From positions 198,602-262,601 of the forward strand of contig NZ_JBDZDR010000007.1 in the NCBI RefSeq assembly GCF_040049255.1: 64,000 nt of DNA, in the 5' to 3' direction. This DNA is from Pseudaminobacter sp040049255. Lineage in GTDB: Bacteria > Pseudomonadota > Alphaproteobacteria > Rhizobiales > Rhizobiaceae. Position 1 is the first letter of the stretch. Every line of letters begins with the position of its first letter. This document shows, piece after piece, positions 9,402-18,109 of this stretch. Under the pieces are notes generated by a model, which ran no database searches, had not been told where the DNA came from, and was given only the letters and a program-made list of their open reading frames with translations. The translations under genes and the position numbers were made by a program.

Positions 9402-10283
9402 TTAGCGCGTCGGCACCGGGTGCTCGCCGCGATAGTCGTAGAAGCCGCGGCCGGTCTTGCGGCCGAGCCAGCCGGCCTCGACATATTTCACCAGCAGCGG
9501 GCAGGGGCGGTATTTCGAATCCGACAGGCCGTCATGGAGCACCTGCATGATGGACAGGCAGGTGTCGAGGCCGATGAAGTCGGCAAGCTGCAGCGGCCCC
9601 ATCGGATGGTTGGCGCCGAGCCGCATCGCGGTGTCGATGGCTTCAACCGTGCCGACGCCCTCATAGAGCGTGTAGATCGCCTCGTTGATCATCGGCAGCA
9701 GGATGCGGTTGACGATGAAGGCCGGGAAGTCCTCCGAAACGGTGGTGGTCTTGTCGAGCCGGTGGACGAATTCCTTGGCCGCCTCGAAGGTCTTGTCCTC
9801 GGTGGCGATGCCGCGCACCAGCTCGACCAGCTTCATGACCGGAACGGGGTTCATGAAATGTATGCCGATGAAGCGCTCCGGCCGGTCGGTCTGCGAGGCC
9901 AGCCGCGTGATCGAGATCGACGAGGTGTTGGTGGCCACTATCGCCTCGGGATTGAGCAGCGGGCAGAGCTGGGCATAGATCTTGCGCTTGACCGTCTCGT
10001 CCTCGGTGGCAGCCTCGATGACGAGATCTGCGCCGGCGAGGTCGGCCATGTCATGGGCGGCCGAGATGCGCGACATGGCGGCCTTGCGCTGGTCTTCCGA
10101 CAGCTTGCCGCCACTGACCTGGCGGGCCAGGTTGCCGCTGATGGTGGCGATGCCCTTTTCGATGCGTTCGCCGGAGATATCGTACAGCAGCACCTTGTAT
10201 CCCGCGAGCGCCGAGACATGGGCGATGCCGCCGCCCATCTGGCCCGCGCCAATGATGCCGATCGTCTCGATGGTGCTGCTCAT
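9402..10283 (-). CDS. 3-hydroxyacyl-CoA (3-hydroxybutyryl-CoA) dehydrogenase
   Basis: A 293-residue NAD-dependent cytoplasmic dehydrogenase that interconverts L-3-hydroxyacyl-CoA and 3-oxoacyl-CoA. The Rossmann glycine motif IGAGQMGGGIAHV lies at residues 9-21. The family segment IGIHFMNPVPVMKLVELV contains the catalytic His, followed by the C-terminal 3HCDH domain with NRILLPMINEA. A stand-alone protein of about 290 residues is the HbdA/PaaH type rather than the multifunctional FadB. The ATG at 10283 (MSSTIETIG) is chosen over an upstream alternative because the Rossmann strand starts right after it. It follows etfBA in the same direction: the acyl-CoA dehydrogenase step delivers electrons to ETF and this enzyme does the next oxidation. 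Confidence 0.93.
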   Translation of the reverse strand: MSSTIETIGIIGAGQMGGGIAHVSALAGYKVLLYDISGERIEKGIATISGNLARQVSGGKLSEDQRKAAMSRISAAHDMADLAGADLVIEAATEDETVKRKIYAQLCPLLNPEAIVATNTSSISITRLASQTDRPERFIGIHFMNPVPVMKLVELVRGIATEDKTFEAAKEFVHRLDKTTTVSEDFPAFIVNRILLPMINEAIYTLYEGVGTVEAIDTAMRLGANHPMGPLQLADFIGLDTCLSIMQVLHDGLSDSKYRPCPLLVKYVEAGWLGRKTGRGFYDYRGEHPVPTR

Positions 10284-10334
10284 TATTTTGATCCCGTGAA
10301 GGGCCCTTTCAGACATTTTGTGCAGTGCAAACTA

Positions 10335-10368
10335 AATGGCCGGGGCGGTTTCGTCCACCCCGGCCATT
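10335..10368 (-). terminator. Strong hairpin after etfA
   Basis: A long stem AATGGCCGGGG/CCCCGGCCATT, extended to about 14 pairs with one mismatch and a six-base loop, lies 29 bases beyond the etfA stop and 52 before the dehydrogenase start. There is no clear T-run on the minus strand, so it may end only part of the etfBA transcripts. Confidence 0.5.
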
Positions 10369-10396
10369 CCAATTTAATATGCTTGTCGCGGAGGCG

Positions 10397-11326
10397 TCAA
10401 AGCGCCTTTTCGAGTTCCGGCAGGATGGTGAAGAGGTCGCCGACGAGGCCGTAGTCGGCCACCTGGAAGATCGGTGCTTCCTCGTCCTTGTTGATGGCGA
10501 CGATGACCTTGGAGTCCTTCATGCCGGCCAGGTGCTGGATCGCACCGGAGATGCCGACGGCGATGTAGAGCTCGGGCGCGACCACCTTGCCGGTCTGGCC
10601 GACCTGCCAGTCGTTGGGGGCATAGCCGGCGTCGACCGCGGCGCGCGAGGCGCCCACCGCCGCGCCGAGCTTGTCGGCCACCGGCAGGATGACCTCCTGG
10701 AACTTCTCGGAAGAGCCGAGCGCGCGGCCGCCGGAGATGATGATGCGGGCGGACGTCAGCTCCGGACGGTCGCTTTCCGACAGCTTGTTCTCGATGAAGG
10801 TCGACAGGCCCGGGTTGGCGGCGGCAGAAGCCGTCTCGACCGGAGCCGAGCCGCCTTCACCTGCGGCCTGGAAGCCGGCGGTGCGCACGGTGATGACCTT
10901 CTTGGCCTCCGGCGACTGCACGGTCTGGATGGCGTTGCCGGCATAGATCGGGCGCTTGAAGGTGTCGGGCGACACGACCTCGACGATTTCCGAGATCTGC
11001 GACACGTCGAGCAGGGCGGCGATGCGCGGGGCGACGTTCTTGCCCGACGCGGTCGCCGGCGCGACGATGGTGTCGTAGTTGCCGGCCAGCGCCACCACGG
11101 TGTCGGCCAGCGGCTCGGCCAGGCGCTGCTCGAGCTCGTCGGCCTCGACCAGAAGCACCTTGCGCACGCCCTGCAGCTTGGCGGCGGCGTCGGCGGCGCC
11201 CTTGGCGCCCTTGCCGGCGACCAGCACGTCGACGTCCGAGCCGATCTTCAGCGCGGCCGACAGGGCCTTGGCGGTCTGCTCGGAGAGCGTTGCGTTGTCG
11301 TGTTCGGCGATGAGGAGAATTGCCAT
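10397..11326 (-). CDS. etfA: Electron transfer flavoprotein, alpha subunit
   Basis: A 309-residue FAD-carrying subunit of the ETF heterodimer, which passes electrons from acyl-CoA and related dehydrogenases to ETF-ubiquinone oxidoreductase. The N-terminal ETF fold starts MAILLIAEHDN. The C-terminal FAD domain shows IISGGRALGSSEKFQ, the conserved VVAPELYIAVGISGAIQH and the end segment YGLVGDLFTILPEL. The ATG at 11326 has GGAAGGGAACAG before it. etfB lies 25 bases upstream in the same direction. Confidence 0.97.
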   Translation of the reverse strand: MAILLIAEHDNATLSEQTAKALSAALKIGSDVDVLVAGKGAKGAADAAAKLQGVRKVLLVEADELEQRLAEPLADTVVALAGNYDTIVAPATASGKNVAPRIAALLDVSQISEIVEVVSPDTFKRPIYAGNAIQTVQSPEAKKVITVRTAGFQAAGEGGSAPVETASAAANPGLSTFIENKLSESDRPELTSARIIISGGRALGSSEKFQEVILPVADKLGAAVGASRAAVDAGYAPNDWQVGQTGKVVAPELYIAVGISGAIQHLAGMKDSKVIVAINKDEEAPIFQVADYGLVGDLFTILPELEKAL

Positions 11327-11351
11327 TGTCTGTTCCCTTTCCTTCCGAACC

Positions 11352-12101
11352 TTAAAGCACGCCGGCTTCGTTCTTGAGCTTGTCGACCAGCTCGGCAACC
11401 GAGCCGACCTTCACGCCCGCCTTGCGGCCGCCCGGCTCCTCGGTCTTCAAGACCTTCAGGCGCGGGGTCACGTCGGCGCCGAAGTCGGCCGGGGTCTTCT
11501 CGTCCAGCGGCTTCTTCTTGGCCTTCATGATGTTGGGCAGCGAGGCGTAGCGCGGCTGGTTGAGGCGCAGGTCCGTGGTCACGATGGCGGGCATCTTCAG
11601 CTCGACCGTCTGCAGGCCGCCGTCGACCTCGCGGGTGACCTTGGCCTTGTCGCCGTCGATCTCGATCTCGGAGGCAAACGTGCCCTGCGCCCAGCCCAGC
11701 AGTGCGGCCAGCATCTGGCCGGTCTGGTTGGCGTCGTCGTCGATCGCCTGCTTGCCGAGGATGACCAGGCCCGGCTTCTCGGCCTCGACCACGCCCTTCA
11801 GCACCTTGGCCACGCCCAGCGGCTCGGTTTCGCCTTCGGTCTTGACCAGGATCGCGCGGTCCGCGCCCATCGCCAGCGCCGTGCGCAGCGTTTCCTGCGC
11901 CTGGGCCGGGCCGATCGACACCACGACGATCTCCTCGACCTTGCCGGCCTCCTTCAGGCGAATCGCTTCCTCGACCGCGATTTCGTCGAACGGGTTCATC
12001 GACATCTTGACATTGGCGAGCTCGACGCCCGAGCCATCCGACTTCACGCGGATCTTCACGTTGTAGTCGACAACCCGCTTGACCGGGACGAGAACTTTCA
12101 T
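11352..12101 (-). CDS. etfB: Electron transfer flavoprotein, beta subunit
   Basis: A 249-residue partner of EtfA, which binds AMP and forms the docking face for dehydrogenases. It starts MKVLVPVKRVVDYNVKIRV, carries MSMNPFDEIAVEEAIRLKE, and contains the ETF-beta signature within the segment beginning VELKMPAIVTTDLRLN. The start at 12101 is preceded by a good GAGAGGTGAG ribosome-binding site; the frame is open upstream but shows no family similarity there. It is the first gene of the etfB-etfA operon, with the hydroxyacyl-CoA dehydrogenase downstream. Confidence 0.97.
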   Translation of the reverse strand: MKVLVPVKRVVDYNVKIRVKSDGSGVELANVKMSMNPFDEIAVEEAIRLKEAGKVEEIVVVSIGPAQAQETLRTALAMGADRAILVKTEGETEPLGVAKVLKGVVEAEKPGLVILGKQAIDDDANQTGQMLAALLGWAQGTFASEIEIDGDKAKVTREVDGGLQTVELKMPAIVTTDLRLNQPRYASLPNIMKAKKKPLDEKTPADFGADVTPRLKVLKTEEPGGRKAGVKVGSVAELVDKLKNEAGVL

Positions 12102-12348
12102 GTGTTTCTCACCTCTCTGATGATACTTTGGAGCGCTCCCTACCAGAGCGAGGCTCCTCCCATTTGCCGATTGACGACATATTAGTCGAAAAACCGGCAA
12201 ATTCCGATCTGTACTTCCGCTGGCAACCAAGCGCCCGCAAGCGGCCGGACCCTAGTTAGCGGCGAAAAGCGCGTCAATATCCCGAACCGCGGCAAATCGT
12301 TTGAACGTGGCGCGATCGAGCCCGTTTCGATAGGTCCAGAACCCCGGT

Positions 12349-13119
12349 TCAGGGACGGCCCCATGGCCACGGGCCCGTGCCATCCGCCGGCGGCGCCGGT
12401 TCGGGCTGCGCGGCCTCCGCCGCCGGGGCTTCCGCCCCCTCCTGGTCGAAAAGCGGCACGTCGCGGCTGCGCAAGAACACCACCAGCACGGCACCTGCCG
12501 CGATGCCGCCGGCATGGCAGGCCCAGGAGATCTGGTCGTCGCCGCCCAGGACGAGCATCGAAAGCTGGAAGGCGATCCAGAGGCCGAGCGTGATGTAGGC
12601 CGGGATGCGCAGCGGGACGCGGCCGAAGAACAGTACCCACACCTTCACCCGCGGATAGAGGATGAGATAGGCCGTCACGATGCCCGCAACGGCACCGGAC
12701 GCACCGATGAGCGGAGCCTGCGAATCGGGCGCGACGAGACCGTGCACCACCGCGCCGCTGATGGCGCAGAGCAGATAGAACAGCAGGTAGCGGAGATAGC
12801 CGAGCGCATCCTCGACATTGTCACCGAACACCCACAGAAACAGCATGTTGCCGCCCAGGTGCAGGATGTCGTTGTGCAGGAAGGCGTAGGTCACATAGGT
12901 GAGCAGCGTCGGCACCAGCATCAGGTCGAGCGGCAGCTCGGCCCTTTCGAAGGCCACCGACGGGATGTAGCCAAGGCCCAGCATCCGGGCCTGCACGGTG
13001 TAATCGTCTGAAAACGAAGTGAGGAAGAAGACCGCGACGTTGACCGCGATCAGCCCTATCGTGACGTATTGATGCTTGATGTGCCTGAGATGATTGGAAT
13101 CGTAGAGCGGAATGAACAT
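12349..13119 (-). CDS. Rhomboid-family intramembrane serine protease
   Basis: A 256-residue polytopic membrane protein with six or seven helices. The catalytic serine motif GASGAVAG follows the conserved HLGGNMLFLWVFGDNVED segment, and the partner His lies in WACHAGGIAAGA near the end of the core. These are the Ser-His dyad and the L1-loop features of rhomboid proteases, which cut transmembrane segments of other membrane proteins. A hydrophilic Ala/Pro/Glu-rich tail of about 35 residues follows the last helix. The start is the ATG at 13119 (MFIPLYDSNHLRH), the usual N-terminus of this bacterial subgroup. The cobalamin adenosyltransferase gene ends 30 bases upstream in the same direction. Substrates are not predictable. 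Confidence 0.93.
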   Translation of the reverse strand: MFIPLYDSNHLRHIKHQYVTIGLIAVNVAVFFLTSFSDDYTVQARMLGLGYIPSVAFERAELPLDLMLVPTLLTYVTYAFLHNDILHLGGNMLFLWVFGDNVEDALGYLRYLLFYLLCAISGAVVHGLVAPDSQAPLIGASGAVAGIVTAYLILYPRVKVWVLFFGRVPLRIPAYITLGLWIAFQLSMLVLGGDDQISWACHAGGIAAGAVLVVFLRSRDVPLFDQEGAEAPAAEAAQPEPAPPADGTGPWPWGRP

Positions 13120-13149
13120 CGGCTTGTCGTCCGCTCCTCTGGCATGCCG

Positions 13150-13731
13150 CTATCGATTCTTGCCGGGCACCCATAGCACATCGGCCGCTCCATTGTCATT
13201 GACGACACGGGCGGCCACGAAGAGCAGGTCCGAGACCCGGTTGATATATTTGATGCCGTCGCGGTTGACGTGCTCGGCCGGGTCCTGCGCCAGCGCTACC
13301 ATCATGCGCTCGGCACGGCGCGCCACGGTGCGGGCCAGGTGTAGCGCGGCGGCCGCCGGCGAGCCACCGGGCAGCACGAAGGAGCGCAGCGGCTGCAAGT
13401 CCTTGTTCAGGAGATCGATGTCGGCCTCCACCCGTGCGGTCTGGGCCGCAACGATGCGCAGAGGCTCGTAGCTCAGCGGCTTGCCGGTGTCCGGCGTGGC
13501 GAGGTCGGCGCCGAGGTCGAACATGTCGTTCTGGATGCGGGCCAGCATGGCGTCGATCTCGGGGTGGACGGCTTGCGTGTGCAGCCGGGCCAGTCCGATG
13601 CAGGCATTGGCTTCGTCCACCGTGCCGTAGGCTTCCACGCGCAGGTCCGACTTCAGGCGCCGTTCGCCGCTGCCCAGGCCGGTGGTGCCGTCGTCGCCGG
13701 TTCGGGTGTAGATCTTGTTGAGCTTTACCAT
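13150..13731 (-). CDS. Cob(I)alamin adenosyltransferase (PduO/MMAB type)
   Basis: A 193-residue all-helical enzyme of the PduO family, which transfers the adenosyl group of ATP to cob(I)alamin to make coenzyme B12. The N-terminal ATP-binding motif TRTGDDGTTGLGSGERRLKS (residues 8-27) is intact. AYGTVDEANACIG and the C-terminal ARTVARRAERMM and NRVSDLLFVAARVVN segments are typical. The ATG at 13731 follows a near-perfect GAGGAGGCAA ribosome site. In rhizobia this enzyme supplies cofactor for methylmalonyl-CoA mutase and B12-dependent enzymes, none of which is in this window. It probably shares a transcript with the small membrane protein just upstream. Confidence 0.94.
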   Translation of the reverse strand: MVKLNKIYTRTGDDGTTGLGSGERRLKSDLRVEAYGTVDEANACIGLARLHTQAVHPEIDAMLARIQNDMFDLGADLATPDTGKPLSYEPLRIVAAQTARVEADIDLLNKDLQPLRSFVLPGGSPAAAALHLARTVARRAERMMVALAQDPAEHVNRDGIKYINRVSDLLFVAARVVNDNGAADVLWVPGKNR

Positions 13732-13754
13732 TTGCCTCCTCCCGGTTTGTTCGC

Positions 13755-13949
13755 TCAACCGCCGCGGCTGAAATACAGGGCGACCAGAATGAGCACCAGC
13801 GCGATGAACTGCAGGAACACGCGCATCTGCATCAACTTGTTCGAGGTGTTGCCGGAGCCGCCGCGCATCATGTTCATCAGCCCGCGGATCAGCACGACCA
13901 CCACGGCGAACATGATGACGATGGCGAAAATGTTGAAGACGGTTGCCAT
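13755..13949 (-). CDS. Small twin-transmembrane protein (HIG1-like)
   Basis: A 64-residue protein made of two membrane helices (about residues 5-25 and 44-60) joined by a short Gly/Asn/Met loop with RG and NK residues. Rhizobial genomes carry this protein next to the adenosyltransferase under the name twin transmembrane protein; the fold resembles HIG1-domain proteins associated with respiratory complexes, but I cannot show a function. The ATG at 13949 (MATVFNIFAI) lies in the minus-strand leader upstream of the adenosyltransferase with a 23-base gap, so the two are probably translated from one mRNA. Confidence 0.8.
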   Translation of the reverse strand: MATVFNIFAIVIMFAVVVVLIRGLMNMMRGGSGNTSNKLMQMRVFLQFIALVLILVALYFSRGG

Positions 13950-14224
13950 TTGTTTTCCAGCTTCGTTGCTTCGGTCTGGCCCCCGATTGTCTGGCCGCAT
14001 GGCGTGCATGGGCACGGGCGCGGTCGGGCAATGCCGGCAGGCGATGCCATGACATAACCCGATCTGCCGGATGACGATAGGAGGGCGTGGCTCATTACCG
14101 CACGGCGCCTCCGGTCTCTCCGCAGGCGCCGGGCAGCAGCGGCTTTCAGGGTTGCCAATGCCGGGCATGCCTTCCCATATTCCCGGCCGTATGAGGCCAG
14201 GGAGAAGAATCGGATGCGGGCAGG

Positions 14225-15076
14225 ATGAGAACGATCGTCGCGATAAAGCGCATCCTGTTCGATGCCGTTGGCCATTTCTATGACGATGACGGCTGGGCGA
14301 TGGCGAGTCATCTGGCGATCACCGCGCTGATGGCGCTGTTTCCCTTCCTCATCTTCGCAACCACGCTGGCGGGCTTCCTGGGAGCCAAGGCGTTTGCCGA
14401 CACAGCGGTGCACCTTGTCTTCGACACCTGGCCGACCGAGATTGCCGCGCCCATCGCCGATCAGGTCCGGGAGGTGCTGACCGTCCAGCGCGGCGACCTG
14501 CTGACCTATGGCGCGCTACTGGCGGGGTTTTTCGCCTCGAACGGCGTCGAGGCCCTGCGCAGCGCGCTCAACCGCGCCTATCGCGTCAGGGAAACCCGCT
14601 CCGTCTTTTTTCGGCGGCTGCAGAGCCTGGCATTCGTGCTGATCGCCACCGTCGTTTTTGTGGCCATCAGCGTGCTGCTTGTGCTGGCGCCGCTGCTGGT
14701 GCGCCTGGCAATGGCCAAGTTCGAATGGATGAGGCCTTACATGGGCACCATCACGCTGTGGCGCTATGTGATCGCTGCAACGGTGCTGGTTCTGGCGCTG
14801 GTTGCCGTGCATGTCTGGCTGCCGGCCGGCAGGCGCAGCCTGGTGGCAATAGCGCCTGGCATCTGCTTCACGCTGGTGGGCTGGCTGGTGGGGTCGGCGG
14901 TCTTCGCGACCTATCTCGACAATTTCTCGTCCTATGTGACGACCTATGCGGGGCTCGCCTCGATCATGATCGCGGTGGTGTTCCTCTACATCATCTCGGC
15001 CGTCTTCATCCTGGGCGGAGAGCTCAACGCGGCCATATTGCGCTATGTCGAAGCGCGAGCCCGCGTGCCCGGCTGA
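14225..15076 (+). CDS. YihY/BrkB-family inner-membrane protein
   Basis: A 283-residue membrane protein with about six helices, matching Virul_fac_BrkB (YihY, once misnamed ribonuclease BN). Recognisable segments are DGWAMASHLAITALMALFPFLIF near the start, the ALNRAYRVRETRS loop (residues about 117-129), and GWLVGSAVFATYLDNFSSYVTTYAGLASIMIAVVFLY in the last helices, each a hallmark of the family. The function is unresolved; BrkB contributes to serum resistance in Bordetella. The last 34 bases overlap the end of the convergent EamA gene. Confidence 0.88.
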   Translation: MRTIVAIKRILFDAVGHFYDDDGWAMASHLAITALMALFPFLIFATTLAGFLGAKAFADTAVHLVFDTWPTEIAAPIADQVREVLTVQRGDLLTYGALLAGFFASNGVEALRSALNRAYRVRETRSVFFRRLQSLAFVLIATVVFVAISVLLVLAPLLVRLAMAKFEWMRPYMGTITLWRYVIAATVLVLALVAVHVWLPAGRRSLVAIAPGICFTLVGWLVGSAVFATYLDNFSSYVTTYAGLASIMIAVVFLYIISAVFILGGELNAAILRYVEARARVPG

Positions 15077-15936
15077 GCCATGGCCAGGCCGACGCCCAGC
15101 ATCGTCAGGGCCATGCCGGCCAGTTGCAGCGGCGTCAGCGTCTCGCCGAACAGAGCCCAGGCCATGATCGCGGTGACAGCCGGCACCAGGTAGAAAAGCG
15201 ACGAGACCTTCGACATCTCGCCATCGCGGATCATCACCATGAGCAGGAAGATGGCGCCGATGGAAAGCACCAGGACCAGCCAGAGCATGGCGAAGACGAG
15301 TTCGCCATTGATGGTAACGGTGCGGGTTTCGACGGCGAAGGAGGCGGCGGTCATGACCGCGGCCACGCCGAGATATTGAAAGACCGTGCCGGTGACCAGG
15401 TCGCCCCCGGCTCCGAAGCGCTTTTGCCAGATTGTGCCGGCGGTCATGCCGGCCATGGCGACGAATGCCGCCGACAGGGTCTGCCATGTCACGCCGCCGT
15501 CAATGGCGCCGAGCTGCGGGGAAAGCACGATCGCGACGCCGGCAAAGCCCGCCGCCAGGCCCGCCCAGTGGCGCGGCAGCACCCGCTCGCCAAGCACTCG
15601 GCCCGCCACGAGGGCGGTGACCAGGGGCTGCAGTCCGGCAATCAGCGCGGCAAGCCCGGCCGGCAAGCCGCGATGGATCGCCCAGAACACCCCGCCGAGA
15701 TAGACCCCGTGCATAAGCGCGCCGGCGATCGCGGAATGCAGCGCAAGCCGGCGCCCGGTCCAGCGCGCGCCGACCAGAACGGAAAGCAGGCCCAGAAGCA
15801 GGAATGCGAGTGCGAACCGCGCTGCCAGGAAGGTGAAAGGCTCGGCCCAGGGCATCGCATAGCGGGCGCCGATGAATCCGGTGGACCAGAACAGCACGAA
15901 AGCCGCGGGAACCAGTTTCTTGAGGCTTGACGGCAT
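15043..15936 (-). CDS. EamA/DMT-family transporter
   Basis: A 297-residue carrier with two EamA repeats of five helices each, the arrangement of RhaT/YdcZ-like metabolite exporters. The N-terminal repeat contains FVLFWSTGFIGARYAMPWAEP and RFALAFLLLG. The second contains LVPAVTAIMAWALFGETLTP, the conserved segment near the C-terminus. The ATG at 15936 (MPSSLKKLVPAAF) gives the canonical N-terminus; an upstream in-frame extension lacks similarity. It converges on yihY with a 34-base overlap. The substrate is unknown. Confidence 0.88.
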   Translation of the reverse strand: MPSSLKKLVPAAFVLFWSTGFIGARYAMPWAEPFTFLAARFALAFLLLGLLSVLVGARWTGRRLALHSAIAGALMHGVYLGGVFWAIHRGLPAGLAALIAGLQPLVTALVAGRVLGERVLPRHWAGLAAGFAGVAIVLSPQLGAIDGGVTWQTLSAAFVAMAGMTAGTIWQKRFGAGGDLVTGTVFQYLGVAAVMTAASFAVETRTVTINGELVFAMLWLVLVLSIGAIFLLMVMIRDGEMSKVSSLFYLVPAVTAIMAWALFGETLTPLQLAGMALTMLGVGLAMAQPGTRARAST

Positions 15937-16085
15937 GCATGACCCCCGGTGCACGGGGTCCTCTACCCCTTTGGCTTGCGGCGTCTGCTCTAATGCCATT
16001 CATTTTCTCAAGCAAAGGGAAACGTTTGATCCTTAGATTGGAGAAGTGTGGGGCGGATGCCGTCATGGCTTCGAAAGGAGCGGGC

Positions 16086-16373
16086 GTGCTTTGGAATCTC
16101 GAATATGGCTGGCTGATGATGGCCGTCGCGATGGTGGCGGTGATCGCCTTCATCTTTGGCGCGGCGCTGGACGTGCTCATGCGTGACGACGGCTTCGGCC
16201 CCATCGGCAACATGACACTGTTCACGGCCGGCTTCTTCGCCGCCATATTTGCCGTCAACTGCTACGGCATCCCGCTTCGCGACCTTACCCTTGCCACGGC
16301 GACCGGCCTTTGCGGTGCCTTCGTGACAATCGCCGTCCTGGCTTTGGCCAAGGCGGGCCTTTCGCGCATCTGA
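16086..16373 (+). CDS. Small three-helix membrane protein of unknown function
   Basis: A 95-residue protein consisting almost entirely of three hydrophobic helices (about residues 6-24, 37-56 and 68-90) with a short charged loop DVLMRDDGFGP. I do not recognise a family. The start chosen is the GTG at 16086, because AAGGAG sits five bases before it (16075-16080); the upstream ATG at 16065 in the same frame has no ribosome site. It lies between the EamA gene (divergent) and gluQ (convergent, nine bases apart), and the ordinary high G+C codon use suggests a resident gene. Confidence 0.7.
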   Translation: MLWNLEYGWLMMAVAMVAVIAFIFGAALDVLMRDDGFGPIGNMTLFTAGFFAAIFAVNCYGIPLRDLTLATATGLCGAFVTIAVLALAKAGLSRI

Positions 16374-16382
16374 GCTGGTCTT

Positions 16383-17267
16383 TCAGAGGCCGACCATGCG
16401 CCGGACCTCGGCCGGCGAAACGCCGGCGCGCCGCAGTTCGGCGAGGCCGCTGGCGTTCTCGCTTTTCGACAGCTTGCGGCCATCGGCCCCGAGGATCAGC
16501 CTGTGATGGAAATAGCCGGGCGCCGGCAGGCCGAGCAGGCTTTGCAGCAGCCGCTGCATGCCGGTTGCGGCGTAGAGATCGCGGCCGCGAACGACGTGGG
16601 TGACGCCTTGCAAGGCGTCGTCGGCCACCACCGAAAGATGATAGCTGGTGGGGATCTCGCGGCGGGCGATGACCACGTCGCCCCAGTCCTGCGGCCGCGC
16701 TTCGATGGCCCGCGTGTCGAGCAGCGTCTCGTCGGAGAACTCGTTCCAGAACAAGGGGGCTTCGAGCCGCGCAAGCGCGGCTTGCGTGTCGAGGCGCCAG
16801 GCAAAGGCAGCGCCGTCTTCGATGCGGCGCCGGCGCTTGGCCCCCGAGAGCGTCTTGTCGGCGGCGGGATAGAGCGGTGCGCCGTCGGGGTCGCGCGGCC
16901 AGGGCCGACCGGTTGCCTCGACCTCGGCGATATGGGCGCGGATCTCGCCGCGGCTCATGAATGCGGGATAGACGAGTTCGGCGTCGATCAGCTTTTGCAG
17001 AAGCGCCTCGTATTCCGCCAGATGTTCCGACTGGCGGCGGACCGGCAGCTCCCATTCGATGCCGAGCCAGGCGAGGTCGCGATAGATGCCGGCTTCGAAC
17101 TGCGGCGTGCAGCGCGTGATGTCGATGTCCTCGATGCGCAGCAGCAGCCGCCCGGCCCTGGCTTGTGCCAGGCGCGCATTGAGCAGGGCCGAATAGGCAT
17201 GGCCGAGATGCAGCTCGCCGTTCGGGCTCGGTGCGAATCGAAAGACGGGCGCGGCAGGAGTGTTCAT
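16383..17267 (-). CDS. gluQ: Glutamyl-Q tRNA(Asp) synthetase
   Basis: A 294-residue truncated homologue of glutamyl-tRNA synthetase, lacking the anticodon-binding half. The class I motifs are PSPNGELHLGHAYSAL (HIGH box as HLGH, residues about 14-29) and KLSKS near residue 266. Enzymes of this size glutamylate the queuosine base of tRNA-Asp (GluQRS, YadB). The Cys residues that bind zinc in the E. coli protein are not seen in the LVYPAFMSRGEI region, as in other alphaproteobacterial versions. The ATG at 17267 is used. It is transcribed away from alkA and ends nine bases from the small membrane protein. Confidence 0.92.
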   Translation of the reverse strand: MNTPAAPVFRFAPSPNGELHLGHAYSALLNARLAQARAGRLLLRIEDIDITRCTPQFEAGIYRDLAWLGIEWELPVRRQSEHLAEYEALLQKLIDAELVYPAFMSRGEIRAHIAEVEATGRPWPRDPDGAPLYPAADKTLSGAKRRRRIEDGAAFAWRLDTQAALARLEAPLFWNEFSDETLLDTRAIEARPQDWGDVVIARREIPTSYHLSVVADDALQGVTHVVRGRDLYAATGMQRLLQSLLGLPAPGYFHHRLILGADGRKLSKSENASGLAELRRAGVSPAEVRRMVGL

Positions 17268-17340
17268 CGCAAAAGCACATATCGGGTTGAACGGGCGATG
17301 CCCTGATTGCTACTTTGCCGCCGAACCCGGGACAAGACGC

Positions 17341-18000
17341 ATGCGCCGCATCAGATCGCTTGACGACATCTCCGAAGGGCTCTCCGCGCTCTGCGCCATC
17401 GACCCGCGGCTGAACGGCGTGCGCGCGCTGGCGGGCGAGGTGCCGTTGCGCCTGTCCGAACCGGGCTTTGTCAGCCTGGCATCGATCATCGTCTCGCAGC
17501 AGGTGTCTCGCGCGAGCGCCGATGCGATATTCGGGCGTCTGATCACCCTGCTTTCGCCGCTCACGCCGCAGGCGCTGCTCGGCGCGGGCGAGGCGGTGTT
17601 TCGCGAGGCCGGCCTGTCGCGCCCCAAGGTGCGCACGCTGCTGGCCGTGGCTCAGGCGGTTGAAGACGGGCTCGACCTGAACCATCTGTGCGAACTCGAT
17701 GCCGCCGAGGCGATCGGGCACATGACGGCCGTGCCCGGGATCGGGCCGTGGACGGCCGAAGTCTACCTTCTGTTCGCGGCCGGCCACCCGGACATCTTCC
17801 CGGCGCGCGACGTGGCGCTGCAGACGGCAGTGGGCCAGGCGCTGGGGCTCGACCCCCGCCCGGGCGAGAAGATTCTGGCCGGGCTGGCCGAATCATGGGC
17901 CCCCTGGCGCGGGGTCGCGGCACGCCTCTTCTGGTCATATTATCGTGAAATCAGGGGCCGCGAGGGGGCTCCACCGTCGAAAATGCCAAAAAAAGCCTGA
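17341..18000 (+). CDS. DNA-3-methyladenine glycosylase (AlkA/HhH-GPD)
   Basis: A 219-residue helix-hairpin-helix glycosylase that removes alkylated bases in base-excision repair. The HhH-GPD motif VPGIGPWTAEVYLLFA is followed by GHPDIFPARDVAL, where the Asp of PARD is the expected catalytic aspartate. An N-terminal IIVSQQVSRASADAIFGRL helix also fits AlkA-type enzymes. The protein lacks the N-terminal domain of E. coli AlkA and is the short bacterial form. The ATG at 17341 (MRRIRSLDDIS) is preferred to an upstream alternative that would overlap gluQ. Confidence 0.9.
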   Translation: MRRIRSLDDISEGLSALCAIDPRLNGVRALAGEVPLRLSEPGFVSLASIIVSQQVSRASADAIFGRLITLLSPLTPQALLGAGEAVFREAGLSRPKVRTLLAVAQAVEDGLDLNHLCELDAAEAIGHMTAVPGIGPWTAEVYLLFAAGHPDIFPARDVALQTAVGQALGLDPRPGEKILAGLAESWAPWRGVAARLFWSYYREIRGREGAPPSKMPKKA

Positions 18001-18109
18001 AATCGATGATTTTTGGAGGCGGGCGACAACAGCGAAACGCTTCACATCACTGTCACGTCGCGCTTACAGTATCTATGCCGAAAGGTTCATAGGACAAGGA
18101 GGTGAGTCA